Notes: generated from the letters alone by a model not told the origin. DNA of 64,000 nucleotides from an uncultured Candidatus Poseidoniales archaeon (GCA_905181785.1 CAJIZC010000011.1:1-64000), one strand, 5' to 3'. Positions 19,796-29,283 are shown, counted from the stretch's first letter. Numbers and translations: made by a program.

Positions 19796-20785
19796 ATGGG
19801 TCTAAGAAAAGGCAAGAAAAACAAGGCTCCAATTGCGCCAGTACCAGGGCTTCCACTGCCGCCGTTGCCCGGTATGCCCCCAATGCCAGCGCCACCCGGA
19901 GCAGTCCCAGCACCGCTCCCAGCAGCACTGCCACCTGCGCCGGCGCCTTCCCCCGCTCTTCCTTTGCCCAGCGCACCCGCTCCAGCACCCGCTGCACCAA
20001 GTCAAGACCAAACTGTATGGGACACAGCAGCACCTGCCAAGCCTCAAGCAGACGACGCATACGGTGACCTATGGGCTAAACGCTCTGAGAAGCCGCTCCC
20101 GCAGATTTACGGCCACATCGACCGGATCTCATCGGCAGATGCTGGTTCTCTCCTCGACCGCTATGCCGACAGATTTGGCCATGCCCTTGACCGGGACATC
20201 ATCGTTCTACGCAAGAAGGAACATGAAGACAAAGTATCAGAGGTCCGCGATGCACCCGTCGTCGAACTTCTCGAAACTGATTCGGATGCCGAAGACCTTT
20301 CATCCCAACTTTCCATTATTGAAGACGAACTTCGATCTTTAAAGCCCGAATACCAAGCCGCAAAGCAATCCGGTGACGCCCAGGTTTTGGCTGAATTGCG
20401 CCCCGTGCTTGAAGCCCTCATGGCAGAAAGAAAAACGCTGCAAGCCATGATCAGCGGAGAAGCTGGTGAACCTTCAACCGCAGAACCAGTCGGTGCGGAA
20501 GAACAAGAAGAAGATGACATGTTTGCAACCTTTGTTTCCATCGTCGACGAACTTCTAGGCTCAAATCTCTCAGCAGAAATTGTTGAAGCATTCGTTGCAA
20601 GCGAAGATTTCCCCGTATACGAAGCAGTGGGTAGCGACCCTCACAACGCCGATGAAGGCATGCGAGCCGCTTTCTTCGGCATCGTTGACAGCCAACTTGG
20701 CAACATGGATCAAGAAGACATTGACGCCTTTGTCTCTTCCGAAAATTTTGAGATTTACAGCGCCGTCGGCGCACAATACCAGTGA
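19796..20785 (+). CDS. Proline-rich protein with a duplicated C-terminal alpha-helical unit
   Basis: The ATG at 19796 has GAGGTGA at ideal spacing. The first 60 or so residues of this 329-aa protein are a Lys patch and then a Pro/Ala/Met/Leu-rich linker. A conserved middle follows (LWAKRSEKPLPQIYGHIDRIS; LLDRYADRFG), then a charged helical, probably coiled-coil segment, and two diverged copies of a roughly 45-residue unit: FVSIVDELLGSNLSAEIVEAF and FFGIVDSQLGNMDQEDIDAF, each ending in YxAVG. No family recognised. Its stop overlaps a possible GTG start of the membrane-protein gene, so the two probably form one operon. Confidence 0.75.
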   Translation: MGLRKGKKNKAPIAPVPGLPLPPLPGMPPMPAPPGAVPAPLPAALPPAPAPSPALPLPSAPAPAPAAPSQDQTVWDTAAPAKPQADDAYGDLWAKRSEKPLPQIYGHIDRISSADAGSLLDRYADRFGHALDRDIIVLRKKEHEDKVSEVRDAPVVELLETDSDAEDLSSQLSIIEDELRSLKPEYQAAKQSGDAQVLAELRPVLEALMAERKTLQAMISGEAGEPSTAEPVGAEEQEEDDMFATFVSIVDELLGSNLSAEIVEAFVASEDFPVYEAVGSDPHNADEGMRAAFFGIVDSQLGNMDQEDIDAFVSSENFEIYSAVGAQYQ

Positions 20786-20796
20786 GTGTGAGCAGA

Positions 20797-21717
20797 ATGG
20801 GATTACTAGACAAAGCAAGCGACGCAGGCACCAAACCAACAGCCAAAAAGGCCACACCCAAGGCAGTATCAATCGCTAAAGCAAAACCTGCTAAAGCAGT
20901 AAGAGCCGCAAAACCAGTCAAGGCTGCAAAGGCAGCAAAGGAACCCAAAGCAGCACGTGTACGCAAACCCATCATGAACAATTCCGGGCTCCCAGAGGGC
21001 TACGAAATCGCCACTAAGAATTCTCGATTGCTCGCATGGTTGATGAACTTCATTTGGAACTTCGGCGTCCTCTTTGGCGCCCTTTTCCTCTCCGTCATGG
21101 GATCCACTCCTACTATTCTGGCAGTGGGGGCACTCCTCATGCTGATCGTGAACCTCATCGTCATCCCAGTCATGACTGGACGAACATTAGGCAACTTCAT
21201 TTCACGAACCCGGTACATTACATCAGCCGATGGGAAACCAAATTTCATTCACGGTTTGCTCGTCAATTCCGTTGGGCTCATGTCCCTCGTAGGTATCTCC
21301 CTTGTCATCTTCAACATGGGCCGAATTTTTGACGACGCAGGCAAGGTCCAACCCGTCAACGTCGCAATCCTCGTACTCGGAATCATCTTCGTTGCTGTGC
21401 GCATCATCGATGGACGGTTCAAGAAGAACAGCGACCAAAATCAAGGCCTCTATGACATGCTTTTTGGGGCTTTCTTGGTCAAGTACGTCCCACAAGAAGG
21501 AGAGGAACTCACAGGCCTCGCCGCCCGCCTCGAAGGCATGGCAAACTTTGGTGATTCGTTCACCGCCAAGCGAGAAGATTCCCGCCTCAAGAAGATCGAA
21601 AAGGCAGCAATCAAGGCCGAGGAAGATGCATCTGAAACCTCTGATAAGTCAGAGGATAAGAACCCAGAAGCCTCCAAACCAAAGGCCAAGAAAGCAAAGG
21701 CCAAGAAAGTCGAGTGA
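20797..21717 (+). CDS. RDD-like membrane protein with histone-H1-like Lys/Ala-rich tail
   Basis: Starting at the ATG at 20797 (a GTG at 20782 is possible), the protein is about 306 aa. The first 60 or so residues are a Lys/Ala/Pro-rich low-complexity tail (AKAKPAKAVRAAKPVKAAKA) resembling histone H1 or bacterial AlgP tails. A membrane domain follows with about four hydrophobic segments, including LLAWLMNFIWNFGVLFGALF and RTLGNFISRTRYI, which resembles the RDD family. The C-terminus is another charged tail ending in a KAKKAKAKK-type run. Both tails should face the cytoplasm if the TM count is even. The RDD assignment is tentative; function unknown. Confidence 0.75.
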   Translation: MGLLDKASDAGTKPTAKKATPKAVSIAKAKPAKAVRAAKPVKAAKAAKEPKAARVRKPIMNNSGLPEGYEIATKNSRLLAWLMNFIWNFGVLFGALFLSVMGSTPTILAVGALLMLIVNLIVIPVMTGRTLGNFISRTRYITSADGKPNFIHGLLVNSVGLMSLVGISLVIFNMGRIFDDAGKVQPVNVAILVLGIIFVAVRIIDGRFKKNSDQNQGLYDMLFGAFLVKYVPQEGEELTGLAARLEGMANFGDSFTAKREDSRLKKIEKAAIKAEEDASETSDKSEDKNPEASKPKAKKAKAKKVE

Positions 21718-21735
21718 GCCTCCTGCTGGATTTGC

Positions 21736-22719
21736 ATGGTTGACGAACGCTTCATCCGACCTTGTGCTTGGCTCGCTGCCACCATAGCACTCATTGCAGC
21801 GTGTATATTTTACACGTTGCCGGCCTCTATTACTGTTGCATTGGTTTTTTTTAGTGCGTACAACGCCCTTATCGAAATCTATGTTGGAATGAGCTTTCTA
21901 ACCCCTGGAAAGAAGAAACCGCCCTTTGAGGCTGAAGGCTGGTCTCACCACGATTTGGTTTATGGGACGAATTCACTCCATGCGGTAGCGTTCAAACAAG
22001 AGGAATCAGCACCCCTTCTCATCGTTATCCACGGATGGCGGAGTTCATCTCGTTCAGTCGGTGACCGAGGGGCTTGGTTTGCAAATCGGGGATGGCATGT
22101 TCTTCTCATTGAATTGCCGAGTCACGGAGCATCAACGGAAATTGAATTCTGGACCGCATACAAATCAATGCAGGCCATCAAAGCCGTTTGCAGCAACTTG
22201 GACTCTGTATTTTCCAAAGAGGATGTCACCAAAGTCAGTTACTATGGCCACAGCATTGGCTGCTTCATTGGACTTCGTCTTGTTGCTGACCAAGAATTTG
22301 TTGCCCTTGAGCACCCAATGACGACCCTCATCTTGGAATCACCTATGACCATGTACAGCCCTATCTTGGACGAGATCGCACTCAAATTAAAAATCCCAGC
22401 GATCCTCCTCGGCGTGTATCGAAAAAGACTGATTCGAAGGTTCAACGCATCCATTGGGGAGAAGGGATTATTTTCGTCAATCGATGAATTTGATTTGCCG
22501 CAATGGGGCTTACCCACCCTCCCAACCCTCTGCATTCAAGCCGACCCAGACAACCGATTAGGAATGGGACATTTTGACCTCCTCAACACGGCCTATGTTG
22601 ACTCTGGTCAAGGAGACCTTCTTACGAGTCATCGACTGCCTGGATTAACCCATGCTGGGGCAAAAATAAATGAAGAGCGCAATCAATTGATTGCTGCTTG
22701 GCTCGATGCTCAATCGTAA
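21736..22719 (+). CDS. Membrane-anchored alpha/beta hydrolase
   Basis: A 327-aa protein with one or two N-terminal hydrophobic segments (residues 10-50), then an alpha/beta hydrolase domain. The oxyanion region is VIHGW and the nucleophile elbow is GHSIG (Ser). A late Asp (ADPDNRLG) and His (LTHAG) complete a plausible triad. Lipase, esterase or peptidase activity is possible; the substrate is unknown. It starts 18 bp after the RDD-like gene and runs convergently into the CorC/CNNM gene, with stops abutting. Confidence 0.82.
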   Translation: MVDERFIRPCAWLAATIALIAACIFYTLPASITVALVFFSAYNALIEIYVGMSFLTPGKKKPPFEAEGWSHHDLVYGTNSLHAVAFKQEESAPLLIVIHGWRSSSRSVGDRGAWFANRGWHVLLIELPSHGASTEIEFWTAYKSMQAIKAVCSNLDSVFSKEDVTKVSYYGHSIGCFIGLRLVADQEFVALEHPMTTLILESPMTMYSPILDEIALKLKIPAILLGVYRKRLIRRFNASIGEKGLFSSIDEFDLPQWGLPTLPTLCIQADPDNRLGMGHFDLLNTAYVDSGQGDLLTSHRLPGLTHAGAKINEERNQLIAAWLDAQS

Positions 22720-23754
22720 TCATTCTTGCTCGCTTGCATCCGCTTGCTCGCGAGCGAGTTCTCTCATGTCATCAACTTCATCCAGTTCATCCACGATTTC
22801 TTCACCTAACAGCGTCTCCAAGACGTCTTCCATAGTGACAAGACCTGCCGTCCCACCGAATTCATCTCGTACGACGGCGAATTGCTGACGCTTGCCCAAA
22901 AACATCTCAAGCGCGGTATCAACTGAAGTCTCGGTGTCCAAAAACATCACGTCCTTCCTCAATTCTTCCATCGTAGTGTCCCATTCATCTCGGCTTGCAG
23001 CCATAAGCAACTGAGAGCGTATGACGATGCCGGAGATGTCATCAATCGTTTCTTCGAAGACCGGGATCCTCGAAACCCGAATGATGTTGTGTTCATCAAG
23101 AACTTCCTTGATGGTGTCCTTAAGGTTAAACGCGGTCATCACGACACGTGGTGTCATAATTTCAACCACCTTCATTTCGCCGAGTTTCAAAAGATTGTGA
23201 ATAACGGTTTCTTCATCTTTTTCGATGATGCCTTCTTCTTCGCCCAGGTCTGCAAGAGCTGCCACATCATCGCGAGTGAACAGTGCATCGTCCCCTTTTG
23301 GAAGGATTGACTTCAACATTTGAATGGGCCCAATAAAGACGGCCAACCCGACCGTAATCCAATGAAGAACATGCCCGGTTGGCTTAGCTAATTGCTTCCA
23401 GTATGCAGTGCCCAGAGTTTTTGGAATGATCTCAGACAGGAATAAAACAAGCAAAGTCAGGATCACAGATGCATAGGTCAGGTATTCGTGACCGAACACC
23501 TTGTCCACTTCTGCACCAACGCCTGCAGCACCCATTGTGTGTGCAATGGTGTTGAGGGTAAGAATGGCGGTCAGTGGTTTGACAGCATCGTCTGATTTTA
23601 GATTGGCCCAGATTTTTCCTTTCCGCGTTCCGTCCCGCTCCCACATAGCGATTTGTGTATGGGGTATCGATAGAACAACTGCCTCCAAAATGGAGCATAA
23701 AAATGAAACGCCAAGCGCCAATGTACCGTATAAAATGAGGATTGTGTAGTCCAT
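22720..23754 (-). CDS. CNNM/CorC-type protein (DUF21 plus CBS pair)
   Basis: A 344-aa protein. Three to four N-terminal membrane segments form a DUF21/CNNM domain (SEIIPKTLGTAYWKQLA is typical). A tandem CBS domain follows, with IMTPRVVMTAF at its start and FAVVRDEFGGTAGLVTMEDVLE at its end. Family members are linked to Mg2+ or other divalent-cation transport and its nucleotide sensing. The C-terminal transporter-associated domain usually found in CorC/HlyC proteins is missing here: the protein stops soon after the second CBS domain in an acidic tail. Monocistronic by context. Confidence 0.88.
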   Translation of the reverse strand: MDYTILILYGTLALGVSFLCSILEAVVLSIPHTQIAMWERDGTRKGKIWANLKSDDAVKPLTAILTLNTIAHTMGAAGVGAEVDKVFGHEYLTYASVILTLLVLFLSEIIPKTLGTAYWKQLAKPTGHVLHWITVGLAVFIGPIQMLKSILPKGDDALFTRDDVAALADLGEEEGIIEKDEETVIHNLLKLGEMKVVEIMTPRVVMTAFNLKDTIKEVLDEHNIIRVSRIPVFEETIDDISGIVIRSQLLMAASRDEWDTTMEELRKDVMFLDTETSVDTALEMFLGKRQQFAVVRDEFGGTAGLVTMEDVLETLLGEEIVDELDEVDDMRELAREQADASEQE

Positions 23755-23900
23755 GCTGTTTCAGAGGCTCCTAGGGTACCGCTAATTTGGCGTGGGACTC
23801 TTAGTTATTGAAAATGTTGGAGACCACTTCCTCTCTAACTCGCACGGATTGGGGGCATCGATAGGAAAACATGTCCTCTTTGAGCCTGATTTTATGATGA

Positions 23901-23907
23901 TTTTAAA
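23901..23907 (+). promoter_or_regulatory. TATA-like box for metG
   Basis: TTTTAAA centred about 30 bp before the metG ATG at 23934. In archaea transcription starts about 25-27 bp after the box, so the mRNA would be leaderless or have only a few leader bases. No ribosome-binding purine run lies before the ATG, which agrees. Confidence 0.55.
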
Positions 23908-23933
23908 GACAGGCCGCACACCGAACAAAACAG

Positions 23934-26213
23934 ATGACCTCCGAACATGTTCTCATTTGTGTTGCTTGGCCGTACGCAAACGGTCCACTTCACTTAGGCC
24001 ACGTTGCGGGTTGTTACCTCCCCCCTGATATCCAAGCTCGATTTGAGCGAGCGCTTGGAAACCGCGTCTTGATGGTTTCCGGATCCGATGAGCATGGAAC
24101 ACCGATCACGGTTTCCGCAGAACAGAACGGAGTCAGCCCTCAGGATATTGTGGACACATACCACGCAATGAACAGCAAGGCTTTACTGAATTTGGGTTGT
24201 TCTTGGGAACCTCAAGTCGACCCACGGGGCGTGGAATACGGTGGGGCGCTGTTCAACAGAACAAGCGATCCACGGCATAAAAAAATGGTTCAAGATAATT
24301 TCACCTCACTCCTCAATGCAGGTTTATTTGAAGAAAAAACAATGAAGCAGTATTACGAAACAAACGATGATGGAACAGGGCGTTTCCTTCCCGATCGCTA
24401 CGTAGAAGGCGTATGCCCATCCTGTCAAGAAGATGGGGCGCGCGGCGACCAATGCGATGCATGTGGTGCAACCTACGAAGCGGAGGAGTTGCTCCAACCC
24501 CGGTCTAAAATGAACCCAACCGCATCGATTGAAGTGAGGGATACAGAACACCTTTTTTACCGCCTTGATGCCTTTCAGTCAGCCCTCGAGCACCATGCAT
24601 CAGGCCAACAAAAAGTCTGGAAATCAAACGTCAGAGCCATGACAAAACAATGGCTCGACATGGGCCTACGCCCTCGTGCAGTAACCCGCGACCTTTCTTG
24701 GGGAATCCCTCTGCCTCTCGAGGGCGAGGAATGGAATGGAAAATGCGTCTATGTTTGGTTTGAAGCCGTTCAAGGCTATTCCACCTGCGCACGCATCTGG
24801 GCAGATACAATCGCGCATGAAGCAGGCCATCCCAAGGGAACGGATGCATGGATGGATTGGTGGAACATAGCAGAGAACGGAGATGTCCCGCGCCACCTCT
24901 ATTTCTTGGGCAAGGACAACATACCCTTCCACACCGTAATTTGGCCGGCCTTGATTTTAGGGCTGAACCATGCCAAGAAAGGGTTGACGATCGATGATGA
25001 AGTCGCCCTCCCAGCACCTGGAGAAATGGCGTTGGAAACCAACGTTCCCGCTATGGAATACTTGATGCTCGCTGGCGGTCAATTTTCCAAATCTCGCAAG
25101 CATGCCGTTTGGCTTCCATCATTCCTAGAAAGGTTCGACCCCGATACATTGCGGTATTACTTGAGCATTAACATGCCCGAGAACCACGACACAGACTTCA
25201 ATTGGCCTGACTTTGTGGAGAAAATAAACACCGAACTCATCGCAGCGTACGGCAATTTCGTCCACCGAGTGTTGACCCTCGGCCACCGATTACCATCGGG
25301 TGAAAAAGGACCACTCGAATCCGTTGAAGAGCCGGAACTCACCATGGCTCACCGCGCGAAACTCGAAGAATTGCATGCCTCCATCACAGAATCGCTGCAA
25401 AGGCACCGCTACAAAGAAGCCTTGAGAACGGTGATGAATGCATCTCAATACGGGAACCAGATGCTTCAAGCCGCAACACCATGGAAGTACCTCAAAGACG
25501 AGACCCCTTCACCCGAACGCAAACAATCACTTTCCGATTTGGCCTTTGGCTGGAGAATTGCGAGGTTCTTAGCCATCACCACTCAACCGTTCATGCCGTT
25601 CAGCGCTGCACGCCTCTGGGCCAGCTTAGGCTTGAGTGGGGCAGTAAGTGAAACTCAGTGGGAAGAAGCGGTCAACTGGGACGCTCCGATGGAATGGAAT
25701 CCGGAGGACCCTCAACCCTTGTTTAAGCGTCTTGAACTTGAGGAAATTTTAGCCTCAGAACAATCCCTAATCGATCCAGATGAAGCATCGGCGGCAGACC
25801 CAGGTCATAGCGTCAAAGGAAGCAAAAAAAGAAACAAACCGTCCAAGGAGGAAAAGAAAGTGACAGAAGCACCAGAAGGAACAACATACCTTAATTTTGA
25901 TACATTCATGGAAGTCGATTTACGAGTCGGTAAAATCATAACCGTTGATGATCATCCGAATGCAGACCGATTGTATGTCGTAACAATTGACGACGGCACT
26001 GAAGAGCCCCGCACCATTTGCGCTGGCTTGAAGGCGTATTATTCTCCAGAAGAGATGGTTGGGAAAACGGTGGTCTTTGTGGCAAATTTGAAACCGCGAC
26101 CGCTTCGTGGTGTTGTCTCACAGGGCATGATGCTCGCTGCAGATGATGGCAATGACAACGTCAAATTAATCACCATTGATGGTGAAATCTCTCCTGGTTC
26201 ACAGGTACGTTGA
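23934..26213 (+). CDS. metG: Methionyl-tRNA synthetase with C-terminal tRNA-binding domain
   Basis: A 759-aa class I synthetase. The HIGH-type motif is PLHLGH near the N-terminus. A zinc knuckle lies at CPSCQEDGARGDQCDACG, and the KMSKS-type loop appears as the variant FSKSR. A Lys/Glu-rich linker leads to an EMAPII/Arc1p-like OB-fold at about residues 650-759 (VDLRVGKI; NLKPRPLRGVVSQGM). Some archaea encode the OB domain separately; here it is fused. It charges initiator and elongator tRNA-Met. Its stop abuts the convergent cyclodeaminase gene. Confidence 0.96.
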   Translation: MTSEHVLICVAWPYANGPLHLGHVAGCYLPPDIQARFERALGNRVLMVSGSDEHGTPITVSAEQNGVSPQDIVDTYHAMNSKALLNLGCSWEPQVDPRGVEYGGALFNRTSDPRHKKMVQDNFTSLLNAGLFEEKTMKQYYETNDDGTGRFLPDRYVEGVCPSCQEDGARGDQCDACGATYEAEELLQPRSKMNPTASIEVRDTEHLFYRLDAFQSALEHHASGQQKVWKSNVRAMTKQWLDMGLRPRAVTRDLSWGIPLPLEGEEWNGKCVYVWFEAVQGYSTCARIWADTIAHEAGHPKGTDAWMDWWNIAENGDVPRHLYFLGKDNIPFHTVIWPALILGLNHAKKGLTIDDEVALPAPGEMALETNVPAMEYLMLAGGQFSKSRKHAVWLPSFLERFDPDTLRYYLSINMPENHDTDFNWPDFVEKINTELIAAYGNFVHRVLTLGHRLPSGEKGPLESVEEPELTMAHRAKLEELHASITESLQRHRYKEALRTVMNASQYGNQMLQAATPWKYLKDETPSPERKQSLSDLAFGWRIARFLAITTQPFMPFSAARLWASLGLSGAVSETQWEEAVNWDAPMEWNPEDPQPLFKRLELEEILASEQSLIDPDEASAADPGHSVKGSKKRNKPSKEEKKVTEAPEGTTYLNFDTFMEVDLRVGKIITVDDHPNADRLYVVTIDDGTEEPRTICAGLKAYYSPEEMVGKTVVFVANLKPRPLRGVVSQGMMLAADDGNDNVKLITIDGEISPGSQVR

Positions 26214-26843
26214 TCACGAATTAATTCGATCGTGGACGGCGTGCATCACCAATCGAGAACGAGCGGAACATTCCTCTCTCATTCCAGCTGATGCCTCAAT
26301 AAGCTCGGAAGACATGGTTTCAGGCAATGATGAAACGTTGATGTCGACGTTAAACAGCGCCCCTTTAACCGCTGCACTGGCGAGCAAAGATGCTACGCCT
26401 ACATCGGATGCGGCGTTACCATTTCCATCCCGCGCAAGGTCTTCTAAAACATCCAACAATTTCATGCCCAACTGAGCGGTTTCCAAGGGAACCTCTGCCG
26501 CCCTTAGGGTGCCTGCTCGTATTGCAGTGCGCCGGGTCGATTTTTCATCTTCCGTTTCCTTTGGCATTCTAAAGGCCGCCACGACCAGATCAAACGCATC
26601 GCTGTCTTCCTGAGCCAGTGGACCCGAGCGAGAAATCACTTCTGCAGCCACTCGACTGGCGACATCTGCTGCTGCCCAACCTGCGGACCATTTTTCCTTG
26701 CCAGAAGTGAGGTTGCAAACCATGGCGGTGAGGGCAGCGGCCTGACCAAGAGCGACCGCTGCGGCAGTGCCTCCACCGGGCGTGGCGTTGTCAGATGCAA
26801 GAGCATCTTGGAAATCATTCAAACTCATCTCCATCCAATTCAT
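26214..26843 (-). CDS. fchA: Formiminotetrahydrofolate cyclodeaminase
   Basis: A 209-aa all-helical protein of the cyclodeaminase/cyclohydrolase family, with TPGGGTAAAVALGQAAALTAMVCNLT near the N-terminus. It releases ammonia from 5-formimino-THF to give 5,10-methenyl-THF. It corresponds to the C-terminal half of eukaryotic FTCD. The formiminotransferase half is the gene immediately upstream with a 4-bp overlap, so the bifunctional animal enzyme is split here. It is the folate end of the histidine pathway whose other genes lie at 34.8-38.4 and 42.6-43.9 kb. Confidence 0.9.
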   Translation of the reverse strand: MNWMEMSLNDFQDALASDNATPGGGTAAAVALGQAAALTAMVCNLTSGKEKWSAGWAAADVASRVAAEVISRSGPLAQEDSDAFDLVVAAFRMPKETEDEKSTRRTAIRAGTLRAAEVPLETAQLGMKLLDVLEDLARDGNGNAASDVGVASLLASAAVKGALFNVDINVSSLPETMSSELIEASAGMREECSARSRLVMHAVHDRINS

Positions 26844-27886
26844 TGGCCTAAAGCCTCCTTGAGTGCGTATTCAATGATTCTCTTTTCTGGAATGAACTTC
26901 TCGATTTGATGAAGACCAAGCCCCTCAATCGCTGCTTCGACAAGCGCTCGTTCCTCGGTGACCCCCACATCTGCATACCAGCGTCCCGTTTCCAACATTG
27001 CAGAAAGGGGGACGAGTCCTACAAGTTCACTTCCTGGAACTTCGACCCCATGATCGTGAGCGATGCTCTTGCATGCCTCAAAGGCGACGTGCATAGGGCA
27101 CAGGGTTACGTCCCTCAAATTCATTGATACTTGGCTCATTTGATGGGTTTCTAACGGCACACCCATCCCTTGAACCAGAGTCAACATGCCTGGGACCCTC
27201 ATTTTACGCCCATCTTCTTTTTTGATGAGCCGACCTGTTGAACGGATAAGCGAACCCACCTTACGCGCCACATCGGCGCTGGGATCGTTCAGGTTGACGT
27301 TGTAAGCAACAAGTATGCCACGAGCACCAAAGGTAATGGCTCCGGACTTGGCAACAACATCGTTCCATTGGCGTGGCCCATAGTCGGGGTATCGCGTGTC
27401 GTCTTCGTGAATTGAAGATCCTTTAGAGAGCCGTTCTTCGAGCCCTTCATACTGCCCTTTTCGGATGGTCGAAAGCAGCGCTTTTGCAGATGTGGTTGCT
27501 GCTTGGCCATAGAGGTAGGTCGGGACGTTGCATGCCTCTGCCACACGTTCAGCCAATGAAGCAGCTAGGTGTGAGCAATCTTCCATTGTGACTCCATTAA
27601 GTGGAATGAACGGGCAAACATCCACTGCACCAAGCCTCGGGTGTTCACCTGCATGACCTCGCATGTCGATTTCTGCAATCGCCGTACGCACCAACAGGAA
27701 GGCAGCCTCCGATACTGCAGATGGAGCACCTGCGAGCGTGATCACCGTACGGTTGTAGTCAGCATCGGGTTCAACACCAAGCACGGCGCAGCCTTCAATG
27801 TGCGATGCAGCGTCGATTATGCGCTGTATTTTTTCTGTATCTCGTCCCTCGGAGATGTTGGGGACGCACTCCACTAAGCCTTCCAT
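26840..27886 (-). CDS. ftcD: Glutamate formiminotransferase
   Basis: From the ATG at 27886 the protein is 348 aa and starts with the family signature LVECVPNISEGRD. It also has VLGVEPDADYNRTVITLAG and RGHAGEHPRLGAVDVCPFIPL, with active-site His and Asp/Glu residues. It moves the formimino group from N-formimino-L-glutamate to tetrahydrofolate, yielding glutamate. The length equals the N-terminal domain of animal FTCD. It forms a two-gene operon with the cyclodeaminase. Six additional codons upstream to a GTG at 27904 are possible but less likely. Confidence 0.94.
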   Translation of the reverse strand: MEGLVECVPNISEGRDTEKIQRIIDAASHIEGCAVLGVEPDADYNRTVITLAGAPSAVSEAAFLLVRTAIAEIDMRGHAGEHPRLGAVDVCPFIPLNGVTMEDCSHLAASLAERVAEACNVPTYLYGQAATTSAKALLSTIRKGQYEGLEERLSKGSSIHEDDTRYPDYGPRQWNDVVAKSGAITFGARGILVAYNVNLNDPSADVARKVGSLIRSTGRLIKKEDGRKMRVPGMLTLVQGMGVPLETHQMSQVSMNLRDVTLCPMHVAFEACKSIAHDHGVEVPGSELVGLVPLSAMLETGRWYADVGVTEERALVEAAIEGLGLHQIEKFIPEKRIIEYALKEALGQ

Positions 27887-27940
27887 ATACCTCGTTCGCC
27901 TCACTCGGACTTTGAATGTTGACCGAGGTTTTAGATGAAA

Positions 27941-29161
27941 TCAACTGTAAAGTGCTTCAGGAGAGGATGTTCGCCCGCCCGCCGATTTCTTTTCGTTGAG
28001 TTTCGTCACTGCCAGCATGAGATCATCATTGGTGACCGAACTTCGCCCGTCTCGAATAGCGATCATTCCTGCTTCAACACAGGTTGCCTTCAATTCAGCC
28101 CCGCTGTATCCTTCTGTTTTGTCGACGATACGCTGAATGTTGATTCGTTTGGTCGACATGCTGGATGTGTGGAGTTTCAAAATAGCCTTTCGTCCTTTTT
28201 CATCGGGGCGCGGGATGGTGACAATTCGGTCAAAACGGCCTGGTCGCAGAAGCGCATCATCAAGGATGTCTGGTCGGTTGGTTGCAGCTATGATTTTTAC
28301 ATCTTCAAGTGCATCAAACCCGTCCAATTCGGCAAGGAGTTGCATCAAAGTACGCTGAACTTCACGGTCACCGCTTGTCGATCCGTCGAGGCGCTTTGCT
28401 CCAATGGCATCGATTTCATCGAGGAAAATGATGGCAGGCGATTTATCTTTAGCAAGCGAAAACAATTCGCGTACCATTCGCCCTCCTTCACCGATGTATT
28501 TCTGTGCAAGTTCACTGCCGACCATTCGAATGAATGTGGCATCGGTGTGATTGGCGACTGCTTTTGCCAGCAGGGTCTTGCCACAGCCGGGCGGTCCAAC
28601 GAGCAGAATGCCTTTTGGTGGCGTTATACCGACCTTCTTGAAGAGTTCAGGAGAAGTGAGCGGCAGTTCAATTGCTTCACGCACTGTTTGTATTTGTTCA
28701 TCAAGACCGGCGACTTCGTCGTATGTGATATCCGGTTTGGTTACCATTTCGGCACCGCTGACCATTGGGTCCCACGCATCATGAAGCACCTCAATTACAG
28801 CGAGCGTGTCTTGATTGAGTGCAACGCGAGTCCCTGGTTTGAGAGTTTTCGGTTCGAGCCTTTGATTGAGTGAAACTTGGAACACGGTTCCGTTGGATGA
28901 ACGGACGATGGCAGTTCGATCGTCGAGGATGTCTTGCAGGTGCCCGATAATGAGAGGGGGAGATTTCAACAAGCGAACTTCATCATCGAGGCGCTGAGCC
29001 CTCTTTTTCAGGCTGCGAATATCAGATTCCATTTGGGAACGTTCGTTGATCAAACTCTGTGCTTGATCTTGCAATTCGGAGAAAGCATGCTCCAACGTTT
29101 TGATTTCATCCTCGGACGCAACAGAACGTGCTGGAGGCTTTTGTTCAACATCTGTACCCAT
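27941..29161 (-). CDS. pan: Proteasome-activating nucleotidase (PAN), AAA+ ATPase
   Basis: Starting at the ATG at 29161 (a TTG at 29179 is possible) the protein is 406 aa. It has an N-terminal coiled coil (about residues 17-66), an OB domain (70-130), Walker A GPPGCGKT at 189-196, Walker B FLDEIDAIGAKR and the second region of homology ATNRPDILDDALLRPGRFDR. It ends in L-Y-S, a HbYX motif (hydrophobic, Tyr, any), the tail that docks into 20S proteasome pockets and opens the gate. PAN unfolds substrates for the proteasome. A TATA-like box lies 30 bp before the ATG. It diverges from mbf1. Confidence 0.94.
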   Translation of the reverse strand: MGTDVEQKPPARSVASEDEIKTLEHAFSELQDQAQSLINERSQMESDIRSLKKRAQRLDDEVRLLKSPPLIIGHLQDILDDRTAIVRSSNGTVFQVSLNQRLEPKTLKPGTRVALNQDTLAVIEVLHDAWDPMVSGAEMVTKPDITYDEVAGLDEQIQTVREAIELPLTSPELFKKVGITPPKGILLVGPPGCGKTLLAKAVANHTDATFIRMVGSELAQKYIGEGGRMVRELFSLAKDKSPAIIFLDEIDAIGAKRLDGSTSGDREVQRTLMQLLAELDGFDALEDVKIIAATNRPDILDDALLRPGRFDRIVTIPRPDEKGRKAILKLHTSSMSTKRINIQRIVDKTEGYSGAELKATCVEAGMIAIRDGRSSVTNDDLMLAVTKLNEKKSAGGRTSSPEALYS

Positions 29162-29187
29162 GGTGCTCAACCAGTCCAAACGGCCAG

Positions 29188-29194
29188 TTTATTT
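29188..29194 (-). promoter_or_regulatory. TATA-like box for pan
   Basis: On the minus strand AAATAAA is centred 30 bp upstream of the ATG at 29161. This spacing predicts a leaderless or near-leaderless transcript and supports the ATG over the upstream TTG at 29179. Confidence 0.5.
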
Positions 29195-29283
29195 CAACAA
29201 GACGGAACCATACCTTCCGAAACGGCAAAGACGAAGCCTTCAAAGGATGTCGGCATAACCCGGATATTGGAGTTTTGATTCGA

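Noticed and set aside
27935-28873. 312-codon plus-strand ORF antisense to pan
   Set aside because: The minus strand is a clear full-length PAN ATPase with all motifs. The antisense product is rich in Cys/Phe/His and matches nothing known.
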